Shown here: positions 8,370-16,105 of the stretch, in pieces | Position numbering within the stretch: the first letter of the stretch is position 1 | How the letters are laid out: each line of letters begins with the position of its first letter | Assembly: GCA_040219235.1 (NCBI GenBank) | Contig: JAVJSV010000011.1 | Location: forward strand, 558,001 to 622,000 | DNA length: 64,000 bases | Source: Rhodospirillaceae bacterium | GTDB taxonomy: Bacteria > Pseudomonadota > Alphaproteobacteria > Rhodospirillales > Rhodospirillaceae | Reading direction: 5' to 3' | Notes under the pieces: generated by a model | Database searches by the model: none | Told to the model about the DNA's origin: nothing | What the model saw: the letters and a program-made list of their open reading frames with translations, nothing else | Program-made: the position numbers and the translations under genes

Positions 8370-9610
8370 ACCGCGGTCGCCGCTCTCTTTTATCTTCACT
8401 TGTCGCCGGCGCGGGTGCCGCGTTACTCGGTCGTTCCGATGCCGAAGCGCAAACGGTTGCCGCAACGCCTCGTAATGCAACGGGCTATACACCGGTGCGG
8501 ACCCTCAACGGATCAACGCTGCCTTTTGAGATGAACGACGGGGTCAAAGAGTTCCGTTTGGTCGCCGAGGAAATCGAGCATGAGTTTGCGCCAGGTACGA
8601 CGGCCAAGTGCTGGGGCTACAACGGCAGCACGCCGGGGCCAACCATAGAAGCGTTCGAGGGTGATCGGGTCCGTATTCTCGTCACCAATAACTTGCCTGA
8701 GCACACCACTATTCACTGGCATGGCCTGTTGCTGCCGAGTGGTATGGACGGCGTTGGCGGTCTTAGTCAGCCGCATATCCCCCCCGGCGAAACCTTTGCC
8801 TATGAGTTTGACCTCATTCAGCATGGCACCCATATGTACCATCCGCACGCCGATGAAATGGTGCAATTGGCGGTCGGTATGATGGGCATGTTCATCATCC
8901 ACCCGAAAGGCGGTGAACCGAAGAAGATCGATCGCGATTACGCGATTATGCTGCACAACTGGGCGATTCATCCTGGTACCTACCGGCCCGATCCCGCCGT
9001 GATGGTCGAGTTTGATTTGTGGACGATGAACAGCAAAGTTTTCCCAGCCATTGAATATCCCATTGCACAGGCGGGAGACCGGGTCCGAATCCGCATCGGC
9101 AATCTGTCCATGTGGAATCATCCTATGCATCTGCATGGCCATCAGTTTCAAGTCACCGGCTCAGATGGCGGGCGCTGGCCCGAGGTCCAATGGCGTTCTG
9201 AAACCACGGAAATCGTTGGCGTTGGTCAAACCCGGGATATTGAGTTTGATGCGATTCCAGGCGATTGGGCGTTTCACTGCCATTTCTCTCATCACACCAT
9301 GAACGCCATGGGACACGATGTGCCAAATCCGCTGGGGGTCGATCAAAGTCAGGTGGCTATGCGGATCATGCAAAAAGTGCCAGGGTTCATGGCTATGGGG
9401 GAAAATGGCATGGGGGATCATCAGGATCACTCCATGCATATGATGGGCCCGGAGAACACGCTGCCGATGATGATGGGCAACGGGCCGTTTGGTAATTTAG
9501 AGATGGGCGGCATGTTTACAGTCGTCAAAATACGGGAAACCCTGGACGGGGATGGCGATCCAGGCTGGTTTGATAATCCACCAGGCACGGTCGCTTACAA
9601 GGTTTCCTAA
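8366..9610 (+). CDS. Two-cupredoxin-domain multicopper oxidase
   Basis: A longer frame opens at 8249, but the ATG at 8366 overlaps the upstream stop (ATGA) and starts a twin-arginine-type leader (NRGRRSLLSSL), so I chose it. The 414-residue protein holds all four copper motifs: HWHG at 117-120, HMYHPH at 156-161, HPMHLHGH at 252-259 and HCHx3Hx4M from His304 to Met315, so both the T1 and trinuclear sites look complete. Only two cupredoxin domains are evident, unlike three-domain CueO. A Met/His-rich tail (340-385) could bind Cu(I). Periplasmic cuprous oxidase activity is a reasonable inference. Confidence 0.9.
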   Translation: MNRGRRSLLSSLVAGAGAALLGRSDAEAQTVAATPRNATGYTPVRTLNGSTLPFEMNDGVKEFRLVAEEIEHEFAPGTTAKCWGYNGSTPGPTIEAFEGDRVRILVTNNLPEHTTIHWHGLLLPSGMDGVGGLSQPHIPPGETFAYEFDLIQHGTHMYHPHADEMVQLAVGMMGMFIIHPKGGEPKKIDRDYAIMLHNWAIHPGTYRPDPAVMVEFDLWTMNSKVFPAIEYPIAQAGDRVRIRIGNLSMWNHPMHLHGHQFQVTGSDGGRWPEVQWRSETTEIVGVGQTRDIEFDAIPGDWAFHCHFSHHTMNAMGHDVPNPLGVDQSQVAMRIMQKVPGFMAMGENGMGDHQDHSMHMMGPENTLPMMMGNGPFGNLEMGGMFTVVKIRETLDGDGDPGWFDNPPGTVAYKVS

Positions 9611-9708
9611 GACACTCGGGTGGGCTTTTTCTGGTCTGTTTGGCTCATAACTCCTCAGTTCGTTAGGTCGTTACACACCACACAACCAACACATCCTGGG
9701 AGGGATTT

Positions 9709-10365
9709 ATGATGAAGAAGATGTTACGCACAACCGTTGCCGCCGGGGCCACCGCACTCCTTGCCGCAACTTCTGCGTCCGCGCACAACTACATGACCAC
9801 ACTGCGTGCACCGGCTGGCTATATGGCGGATATGGAAGCGCGTGTGGCGCACGGCTGTTTGGCAGAAGACGTCAAAGAAGTACGTGTCAAAATTCCCGAG
9901 GGCGTTTATCGCGTCACTCCGATGAACACGCGGGAATGGGAAGTCGAAGTGGAAATGCGCGAAGTGAATCCGCCGGTTGCCGGAGATGGGGGCCGCCCGA
10001 TCACGCGCACGGTTGATACCATCATTTGGAAAAATCCATCCTCGGTGACCCCATACAACCGATTCGAAGGCTTTAAGTTTCGCGCGAAACTGCCCGATGA
10101 ACCCGGAAAAATTTTGTTCTGGCAGATGGTTAATATCTGTGCCGACAGCCGGGATCCCTACACAGACTTGCCAGAAACCGCTTTGGACATAAAAGATCCC
10201 GAGTTCGGCAAAAAGTTTGAAGAGTTTATGGGCTCAACTGCACATCCGGCCCCCTACACGGTGCTCTACAAGCCAGAGATGCCACAGTACCCATGGGAAT
10301 GGTCACGCGAAGATCTGGAAATGACGGGCACAACACCAACAGAACAGACGGCTGAAGCCCAATAG
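9709..10365 (+). CDS. YcnI-like (DUF1775) periplasmic copper-binding protein
   Basis: The 218-residue protein has a signal peptide ending ATSASA, leaving His as the first mature residue (HNYMTT). An N-terminal histidine is the copper ligand in the YcnI/DUF1775 family, which this matches also in FKFRAKLPDEPG and the NICADS region. GGGAGGG before the ATG gives a strong start. It lies between the multicopper oxidase and the CopC-CopD fusion, the usual company of YcnI. A copper chaperone role in the periplasm is inferred from family and context. Confidence 0.85.
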   Translation: MMKKMLRTTVAAGATALLAATSASAHNYMTTLRAPAGYMADMEARVAHGCLAEDVKEVRVKIPEGVYRVTPMNTREWEVEVEMREVNPPVAGDGGRPITRTVDTIIWKNPSSVTPYNRFEGFKFRAKLPDEPGKILFWQMVNICADSRDPYTDLPETALDIKDPEFGKKFEEFMGSTAHPAPYTVLYKPEMPQYPWEWSREDLEMTGTTPTEQTAEAQ

Positions 10366-10378
10366 GGCTCGGTTTTGG

Positions 10379-10409
10379 GCACAGGCTGGCCAGATGGGCT
10401 GGCCTGTGC
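10379..10409 (+). terminator. Hairpin after the YcnI-like gene, possible weak terminator
   Basis: GCACAGGC (10379-10386) pairs perfectly with GCCTGTGC (10402-10409). Only a short mixed T stretch follows, so termination may be partial. A second dyad, ACCAGC (10454-10459) with GCTGGT (10467-10472), lies just before the ribosome site of the next gene and could be an operator or a leader hairpin. Confidence 0.45.
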
Positions 10410-10490
10410 GCCTTCGTTTGAGATAAACTCTCGTATCATCTAAACGCTGCTATACCAGCTCTGGGGGCTGGTTGATTTTGGGGAAGACTC

Positions 10491-12125
10491 ATGACTCGCT
10501 TGTACACTCTGCTTTTGGCTGCCATCGCGCTTAGTATTGGCCTTATTGGTCCCGCTTGGTCCCATGCTGTTTTGCTGGGCTCAAACCCTGCCGCAGATTC
10601 CAGTCTCGATGTGTCTCCCAAGGAAGTCATTTTCAACTTCAATGAAAACGTCGGTCCTATTTTCATCAAAGTGCTGGACCGCACGGGTAAGGAAGTCGGT
10701 GATCCGGGAGAGTGGCGTGTGGATGGCTACGATGTGATCTTGCCGCTGAACGGTGAATTGCCAAATGGCACTTACATCGCCACCTATCGCGTGATTTCAG
10801 CAGATACTCACCCCGTCGGCGGCAGTGTCGTGTTTGCAGTGGGTGAAGCTGTTGCGTCCATGGAAGACGTTGCCGCCGGTGGCGGCGAAACCAGTGGTTG
10901 GGTCGTGCCCGTGGCCATCAATCGCTTTGTCCAATACGGGACCATGTTGCTCGCAGCGGGAGCAGCTTTGTTCATCCTCACCATGACCATTCCGGCCACA
11001 GTTGAAGCGTCGGTCTACAAAATGGGTCGTCTGTCTGCCGTCGTCGCGGCAGTCACCTACGTCCTCGCGTTAGGGTTCGGAGGGGCCGAAATGATGCTTG
11101 GCGGGGTCACCGCCATTTTCTCGCTAGACAGCTGGATGCAGAGCCTCAATTCAACCCTTGCCCCCAGCGCGTTAATTGGGATTCCCGGTTTGCTGATTCT
11201 ATTTTTTGCCTTTGGCAAAGACCCGGCTCAAAAACCGACGGCCCTTTTAACACTCGGCAGTGTCGTTGCGGTCGGCAGTTTCTTGGTCACGGGCCATGCG
11301 GCTACGGCTCCACCGGTGTGGCTGATGGCGACCATGGTTGCTGTTCACCTGTTCTGTGCAGCCTATTGGTTGGCGGCGTTGTATCCGCTCGCGAAAACCG
11401 CGCAAGTGGCCGAGGTTAAAGAAGCTGGTGCGGTGATGGTACAGTTCTCCGAGCGTGCTGTCTGGACTGTCGGTGCCTTGTTTGTTTCAGGCGCTGTGAT
11501 CACCTGGTTCCAGGTTGAGTCACCCGCAAACATGCTCTCCACAGATTATGGTCTGCGTCTGACCTTAAAAATCATTGTTTTCCTGGCGCTGCTTGGTCTG
11601 GCCGCCATCAATAAGATAAAACTCACGCCGGCTTTGGAGAAAGCGGATCCGGCAGCCCCCGAAAAATTACGCCGGACAATTAAAATGGAATACGCGGCCA
11701 TGGTCTTGATCATCGGGGCCGCGGTTTCACTGACGCTCGTCACCCCACCGCGCGCCACTATGGAAATGGGCGGTGGTGGCATGGCCGGCATGATGGGTGG
11801 CGGTTTCCAGGCCACAGTGGTTAAAGGCAAATATACGGCCGATATGAGTGTCGATCCGGCCAGCACGACCGCTTCTAATATGGTCATGGTCGAGTTTAAA
11901 GATGATGCCGGCAACCCGGTTGAAATGGTCGACGTCACCATGAGCTGGGCGCTGCCGACCGCTGGGCTTGAAGGCATTGAAGGACGAGGTGAAATGGTCA
12001 GTCCCGGTATGTTCCATTTCATGTTTGATCAATTAATCATCCCTGGAGAGTGGGACGTGCGCATTGATGCGTTTGTGGATGACTTCGACAAACAAATCTT
12101 CCGCACCACAGTGCCAGTAAAATAA
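10491..12125 (+). CDS. CopC-CopD-YtkA-like fusion, copper import/handling protein
   Basis: A 544-residue fusion. The signal peptide ends PAWS, so mature His25 is the N-terminal copper ligand of a CopC domain (25-118), with the DTH motif at 105-107 supplying further ligands. A CopD-type membrane region with about eight helices covers roughly 145-420. After a Gly/Met linker (MEMGGGGMAGMMGGG, 424-438) comes a YtkA/FixH-like beta domain (to 544). CopC-CopD fusions are known as YcnJ-type copper uptake proteins; the extra C-terminal domain is less usual. GGGGAAG precedes the ATG. It follows the YcnI-like gene, as in ycnI-ycnJ loci. Confidence 0.88.
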   Translation: MTRLYTLLLAAIALSIGLIGPAWSHAVLLGSNPAADSSLDVSPKEVIFNFNENVGPIFIKVLDRTGKEVGDPGEWRVDGYDVILPLNGELPNGTYIATYRVISADTHPVGGSVVFAVGEAVASMEDVAAGGGETSGWVVPVAINRFVQYGTMLLAAGAALFILTMTIPATVEASVYKMGRLSAVVAAVTYVLALGFGGAEMMLGGVTAIFSLDSWMQSLNSTLAPSALIGIPGLLILFFAFGKDPAQKPTALLTLGSVVAVGSFLVTGHAATAPPVWLMATMVAVHLFCAAYWLAALYPLAKTAQVAEVKEAGAVMVQFSERAVWTVGALFVSGAVITWFQVESPANMLSTDYGLRLTLKIIVFLALLGLAAINKIKLTPALEKADPAAPEKLRRTIKMEYAAMVLIIGAAVSLTLVTPPRATMEMGGGGMAGMMGGGFQATVVKGKYTADMSVDPASTTASNMVMVEFKDDAGNPVEMVDVTMSWALPTAGLEGIEGRGEMVSPGMFHFMFDQLIIPGEWDVRIDAFVDDFDKQIFRTTVPVK

Positions 12126-12141
12126 AGTGCCAGTGCAATAG
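12110..12141 (+). repeat. 16-bp tandem duplication across the stop codon of the CopC-CopD gene
   Basis: AGTGCCAGTAAAATAA (12110-12125) is followed directly by AGTGCCAGTGCAATAG (12126-12141), 13 of 16 bases alike. The first copy contains the gene's stop codon. It looks like an old slippage duplication. Confidence 0.7.
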
Positions 12142-12181
12142 AAACATGCTGGACACGCGCAGCTAAGAAACGGAGCGCACC

Positions 12182-13597
12182 ATGATTTTGACTGTGGCCC
12201 GAAAGGAATTTCGGGAAATCATTCGCGACGGGCGAATCAAATGGTCGGCCGGGATTCTGGCCGTGATGCTGGTGGCAGCCTTGGGGACGGCGGCGCAGCG
12301 CTTTGCTGATATTTCCACCGAACGTGCGTCCGCTCAGGAAATCGTCAACATGCAGTTCGCCGCCCAGGGCGATAAAAACCCCCATGCGGCTGCGCACTAT
12401 GGTTTGTATGCGTTTAAACCGGTAACGCCGTTGTCGTTTTTTGACACAGGCATCGGCAGTTATACGGGCGTCTCGATCTGGCTCGAAGCGCACAAACAGA
12501 ATGACGCCGAGGGCGAGCCGGCTCGCGATATGACCGCCATCGCCCGTTTTGGGGAACTGACCGCCGCCTTTACGCTGCAAATGCTCCTGCCGCTGCTGGT
12601 GATCCTGTTGGCCTTTCCCTCTTTCGCCGGGGAACGGGAAGCTGGCACTTTGCGTCAGGTGCTCAGCATGCAAATCTCGCCGGTGCAATTGCTGTTTGGC
12701 AAGGCGCTTGGGGCCTGCGCGGCACTCGGCGTTTTTATCGGTCCCGTTCTGGTGTTGGGCTTGATTGGTCTGTTAATCAGTCCCGGTGGCAGTGCGTATC
12801 TGGCGCATGGCGTTGTCCTTGTGCTGGTCTATATCGTTTATGCTTTGATCTTTTTGTTTTTGACCCTGGCTGTCTCCGCCAATGTGAAATCAGCGCAGGC
12901 GGCCCTGGTTGTCATGGTTGGGTTCTGGGCGATCTCCAGCTTTGTATTGCCGCGCGCCGCATCAGATGTGTCCCGATTGCTCTACCCAACGCCAACCGCT
13001 GTGGCCTTTCAAAAGAATATCGAAGAAGCGTTGCAATCGGGTTTGGATGGCGTCAGCCCCGATACCATTGTGCAGCAACGCCAGGAACAAACACTGGCCC
13101 TGTACAAAGCCGAAACGGTTGAGGAACTGCCTATAAATTTCCAAGGCATGATCTTTGATCTGCAGGAAAAACTGGGCAATCAGGTTTTCGATAAATATTA
13201 TTCCGAGCTGCATGGCATCTTCGATCAGCAAACCGGTTTGCATCAAACTTTTAGCGTCGCTTCGCCGCGCTTGGCGGCACAACTCGCTTCAATGGAACTC
13301 TCTGGCACATCCCTGACGCACCACCTCGATTTTACCCGTCAGGCCGAGACCTACCGCCGTGAATTGATCGAGAAAATGAACAATGACATCACCTTTAACT
13401 CTGAAGCAGGCCAAGCTGATTATCGGGCTGATTCCGGGTTGTGGGCTTCTGTCGAACCTTTTGAATATCAGCAAGCGTCCTTGGGCCAAATTCTCACCCG
13501 GCTGGGTCCTAGTTTTATGGTGATGTTCTTGTGGCTCGGCCTCTCAATCGCTGCCGGTGTGCTGTCGGCGCGCAAAGTCAAAGTCACGTTGGGCTAG
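12182..13597 (+). CDS. ABC-2-type transporter permease (DUF3526-like), first of a pair
   Basis: The 471-residue membrane protein has one N-terminal helix (about 18-36), an extracytoplasmic region, a block of five helices between about 135 and 265 that includes the typical FPSFAGEREAGTLRQVLSM segment, a large soluble part (265-430) and a final C-terminal helix. This is the layout of ABC-2 permeases with a DUF3526-type insertion. GGAG precedes the ATG. The second permease follows after 10 bases. No ATP-binding cassette gene is found nearby, so the energy source must be encoded elsewhere. Position after copper genes suggests, but does not prove, a link to copper protein export or maturation. Confidence 0.8.
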   Translation: MILTVARKEFREIIRDGRIKWSAGILAVMLVAALGTAAQRFADISTERASAQEIVNMQFAAQGDKNPHAAAHYGLYAFKPVTPLSFFDTGIGSYTGVSIWLEAHKQNDAEGEPARDMTAIARFGELTAAFTLQMLLPLLVILLAFPSFAGEREAGTLRQVLSMQISPVQLLFGKALGACAALGVFIGPVLVLGLIGLLISPGGSAYLAHGVVLVLVYIVYALIFLFLTLAVSANVKSAQAALVVMVGFWAISSFVLPRAASDVSRLLYPTPTAVAFQKNIEEALQSGLDGVSPDTIVQQRQEQTLALYKAETVEELPINFQGMIFDLQEKLGNQVFDKYYSELHGIFDQQTGLHQTFSVASPRLAAQLASMELSGTSLTHHLDFTRQAETYRRELIEKMNNDITFNSEAGQADYRADSGLWASVEPFEYQQASLGQILTRLGPSFMVMFLWLGLSIAAGVLSARKVKVTLG

Positions 13598-13607
13598 GGA
13601 GAGTGTG

Positions 13608-15038
13608 ATGAACGGTTTTGGGTCTGTCTTCGCGCAAGAGTGGGTTATTCTGCGTCACAATCGTATGTGGTGGTTGGTGCTAGGCTTGCTTCTGGTGCTG
13701 ACCATTCTCGCCGCCCTCAATGGCGCCGCTCGCATCGACCAGATGGCCGAAATGGGAAGCGCTCTCAACAGCGATGAGATGGTTACGCAATCTGCGTTAA
13801 AGGGATCTGTTGAACGCTGGGAAGCCGACACCTCTCAACCCCCACCGCCAGCCGCCAGTCCGGGGGCTGTGGGCTTGTCGGTGCTCAGTCACTATACAGT
13901 CTTACCTCCAACGCCTTTGGCCGGTTTGTCGATCGGTCAGACCGATGTGCAGCCCACTTACTACAAAGTCACAGCACATCCGGCGCTCACCTTCCTCAAC
14001 GAAACCGAAATTCAAAACCCTTTGAACGTCTTGGCGGGCAGCTTTGATGTTGCCTTCGTTATTGTCTTCTTGCTCCCCATCTTCATCGTTGCCCTCACGT
14101 TCGATCTGATGTCGCGGGAAAAAGAAAGCGGTGTGCTTAGCCTCGTCCTGGCCCATGGGGTTTCCAAAACAGCCTTTATTTTGGCCAAAGGCGCAGCCCG
14201 CGCGGTGCTGATTTTCCTGCTGTTGCTAGTGGTCGGGCTTGCCGCCGTGGCGCTGACGGAACCTAATCTGTCTTCCGCCGCTGTGTGGGCGCGCTTTGGG
14301 TTATGGTTTCTGGTGGTCTCGCTCTATGCCTTTTTCTGGTTTGGCCTGGCGCTGTTTGTGAATGCCTGGAACAAACCTTCCGTCACCAATGGTGTGATTC
14401 TTGCCAACCTGTGGCTGGTGTTTGTTGTGGTCATTCCGGCGCTGGTGAATGTGGCCGCCACAACGCTGTTTCCGGCACCATCGCGGGTGGAATTAACAAC
14501 GGAAATGCGCGAAGCGACCGAGGTCGCGGATCAGGAAGCCGCTGAATCCCGTGAAGCCTTTTTCTTTGACCACCCTGAAATGGCGGGCGGAGACGCCAAC
14601 GCTGATCAGTTTTTTATACAGGTGATGGCCACGGACTCAGCCGTGGAGCGGGCCACTCAACCCCTCCTTGAAGCCTTTGATCTTCAAGCCGCGCGTCGGC
14701 AAGGTCTGGTGGATCTGTTGCAATATGTGTCTCCGGCCATTGTCGCTCAGAACGCCTTAAATGGGGTGTCTGGTACGGGTACGGAACGGTTTTCAGACTT
14801 CGTTACGCAGGTTTTGGATTTCCACGAAAACTGGCGTGGGTTTTTTACCAGTCGTGTGGTCAAGGGCAGTCGTATGACGTCCGAAGAGTTCGATCAGATT
14901 CCTACCTTTGACTACAGTGATTGGGGGATCGACAAGGTGGCGCGATCAACACTCGGGCCGGCAATGGGCTTAGCGGTGTTCGTTTTGGTCCTCGGGGTTT
15001 GGTCGGTGCGTCGCTATGCAAGATATCCAGTCGTCTAA
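13608..15038 (+). CDS. ABC-2-type transporter permease (DUF3526-like), second of a pair
   Basis: The start at 13608 has GGGAGAG about 5 bases upstream and lies just after the first permease's stop, so it is preferred to the frame opening at 13557. The 476-residue protein repeats the layout of its neighbour: a first helix near 20-38, an extracytoplasmic stretch rich in Pro (QPPPPAASPG), a central helix block containing FDLMSREKESGVLSLVLAHGV, a large soluble domain and a last helix. The two are probably paralogues forming a heterodimer. The cassette ATPase is missing from the window. Confidence 0.8.
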   Translation: MNGFGSVFAQEWVILRHNRMWWLVLGLLLVLTILAALNGAARIDQMAEMGSALNSDEMVTQSALKGSVERWEADTSQPPPPAASPGAVGLSVLSHYTVLPPTPLAGLSIGQTDVQPTYYKVTAHPALTFLNETEIQNPLNVLAGSFDVAFVIVFLLPIFIVALTFDLMSREKESGVLSLVLAHGVSKTAFILAKGAARAVLIFLLLLVVGLAAVALTEPNLSSAAVWARFGLWFLVVSLYAFFWFGLALFVNAWNKPSVTNGVILANLWLVFVVVIPALVNVAATTLFPAPSRVELTTEMREATEVADQEAAESREAFFFDHPEMAGGDANADQFFIQVMATDSAVERATQPLLEAFDLQAARRQGLVDLLQYVSPAIVAQNALNGVSGTGTERFSDFVTQVLDFHENWRGFFTSRVVKGSRMTSEEFDQIPTFDYSDWGIDKVARSTLGPAMGLAVFVLVLGVWSVRRYARYPVV

Positions 15039-15087
15039 ATTACGCAACCTCACTCTATAAATTGCACGATTACTCGGCGACACCGCG

Positions 15088-15121
15088 CCAGCGTTGAATG
15101 TGGCTGCGCTGCGGCATTTTT
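15088..15121 (+). terminator. Possible terminator after the ABC permease pair
   Basis: CCAGCG (15088-15093) can pair with CGCTG-C-GG (15107-15114, one bulged C) followed by CATTTTT. The stem is short, so this is tentative. The rest of the 340-base gap up to 15379 holds no gene; its right end carries the EcfG-like promoter. Confidence 0.35.
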
Positions 15122-15299
15122 CCATCCCTTCACTGCACAGACTCATTTCACACCAATAGTCGCACAGATCAATCAGATATTCGTGCCTTACATGAGAAGT
15201 CGTGATGACAAACTGTCGTTACGGCTTAGAAGACCCAATAGACAGGTCTCATGCCGATTCTAAGACAAAAATGTGAGACAGCATTTTTTACAGTTTTTT

Positions 15300-15325
15300 G
15301 GAAACTTTTGTCTTTCCACATCGTT
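15300..15325 (+). promoter_or_regulatory. EcfG-like general stress promoter
   Basis: GGAAA at 15300-15304 and CGTT at 15322-15325 are 17 bases apart. The alphaproteobacterial general stress sigma factor EcfG recognises GGAAC, a 16-18 base spacer, then CGTT; one base of the -35 element differs here. It precedes two small stress-type genes, which suits that control. Confidence 0.5.
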
Positions 15326-15379
15326 AAGCGAATAGAAGAGAGAGGGGCGGTTTAACTCTTTCAAATGGAGAAGAATGTT

Positions 15380-15607
15380 ATGACAAGCGAAAGTGATAAC
15401 AAAAAATCAAACGCCAACCCAAATCCGAATCAGGGCGAAGGCAATCGAGAAGCCGCACGAGACTACAACGAGCGCCAGAAAAAATTCATTGAGTCTGGCA
15501 AAGTCGACGACGCGGCTAAGAAAGCAAAAAAAGCCGTCGAAAGCGCGGAAAAGCAAGATCTAAAAGATGCGGAAAACAAGGGAAAACGGCCCGCCGCAGG
15601 ACGTTAA
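15380..15607 (+). CDS. Small hydrophilic, charged protein, probably stress-related
   Basis: A 75-residue protein with no hydrophobic segment, rich in Asn, Lys, Glu and Ala; a likely helical stretch runs through AAKKAKKAVESAEKQDLKDAE. GGAGAAG lies about 6 bases before the ATG at 15380, so this start is preferred to the in-frame ATG at 15365, which overlaps that ribosome site. Similar low-complexity proteins in alphaproteobacteria often accompany general stress genes, and an EcfG-like promoter lies upstream and csbD downstream. No biochemical function can be assigned. Confidence 0.65.
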   Translation: MTSESDNKKSNANPNPNQGEGNREAARDYNERQKKFIESGKVDDAAKKAKKAVESAEKQDLKDAENKGKRPAAGR

Positions 15608-15764
15608 TCTGAGTCATGTGAAATTCGCTGATGCAAGATGTTCTGATGAAAGAGCAAGCATTTACAAGATGCGCCAGAATAAGCGTAGGGCGGGAACTCT
15701 GGCGAACTGCTTTCTACGCACATAAAGAAAATTTCTACGCCACAGAACTCAAAGGAGATCATAG

Positions 15765-15962
15765 ATGGATGAGAACATTATTGAAGGCAACTGGGAACAA
15801 GTTAAAGGCCGTATCAAGAAGAAGTGGGGCCAGTTGACCGATGATGAATTAGATCAAATCAATGGCGATCGTAAAATTTTGGTTGGGAAAATTCAGGAAA
15901 AATACGGCAAAGCTAAGGACGAAGTTGAACGGGAGATGAAAGAGTTTGAAAAAAATAGCTAA
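15765..15962 (+). CDS. CsbD-family stress protein
   Basis: The 65-residue sequence is a clear CsbD/YjbJ family member: MDENIIEGNWEQVKGRIKKKWG at the N-terminus, then LTDDELDQINGDRKILVGKIQEKYG. The family is induced by general stress in many bacteria; its molecular role is unknown. AAAGGAG lies 8 bases before the ATG. Two copies of TTTCTACGC (15711-15719 and 15732-15740, 21 bases apart) lie just upstream and might be a regulator site. A strong terminator follows. Confidence 0.92.
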   Translation: MDENIIEGNWEQVKGRIKKKWGQLTDDELDQINGDRKILVGKIQEKYGKAKDEVEREMKEFEKNS

Positions 15963-15999
15963 AGTTCGTAGAAAAAACACGACGCGATAGAACAATTCA

Positions 16000-16047
16000 G
16001 CCCCGTGCGGCGCTCTCCTCCCTCATGCAGCGCACGGGGCTTTTTTG
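16000..16047 (+). terminator. Rho-independent terminator after csbD
   Basis: GCCCCGTGCG (16000-16009) pairs perfectly with CGCACGGGGC (16031-16040), followed by six T. The loop is 21 bases. It ends the csbD transcript. Confidence 0.9.
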
Positions 16048-16105
16048 ACTTAATATAAACGGGGGTCTTGTTCAGCAGATACGTTCCGCGCACTGCAAAC
16101 ATCAC

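Noticed and set aside
8513-9151. 212-codon minus-strand frame
   Set aside because: It is antisense to the multicopper oxidase, whose copper motifs are complete.
12182-15038. Nitrous oxide reductase maturation genes (NosY-type)
   Set aside because: The permeases have a similar general build, but no nosZ, nosD or nosF gene is in the window.
15693-15720. Second EcfG promoter directly before csbD
   Set aside because: GGAAC is present at 15693 but no CGTT follows at an allowed spacing (CGCA appears after 19 bases).
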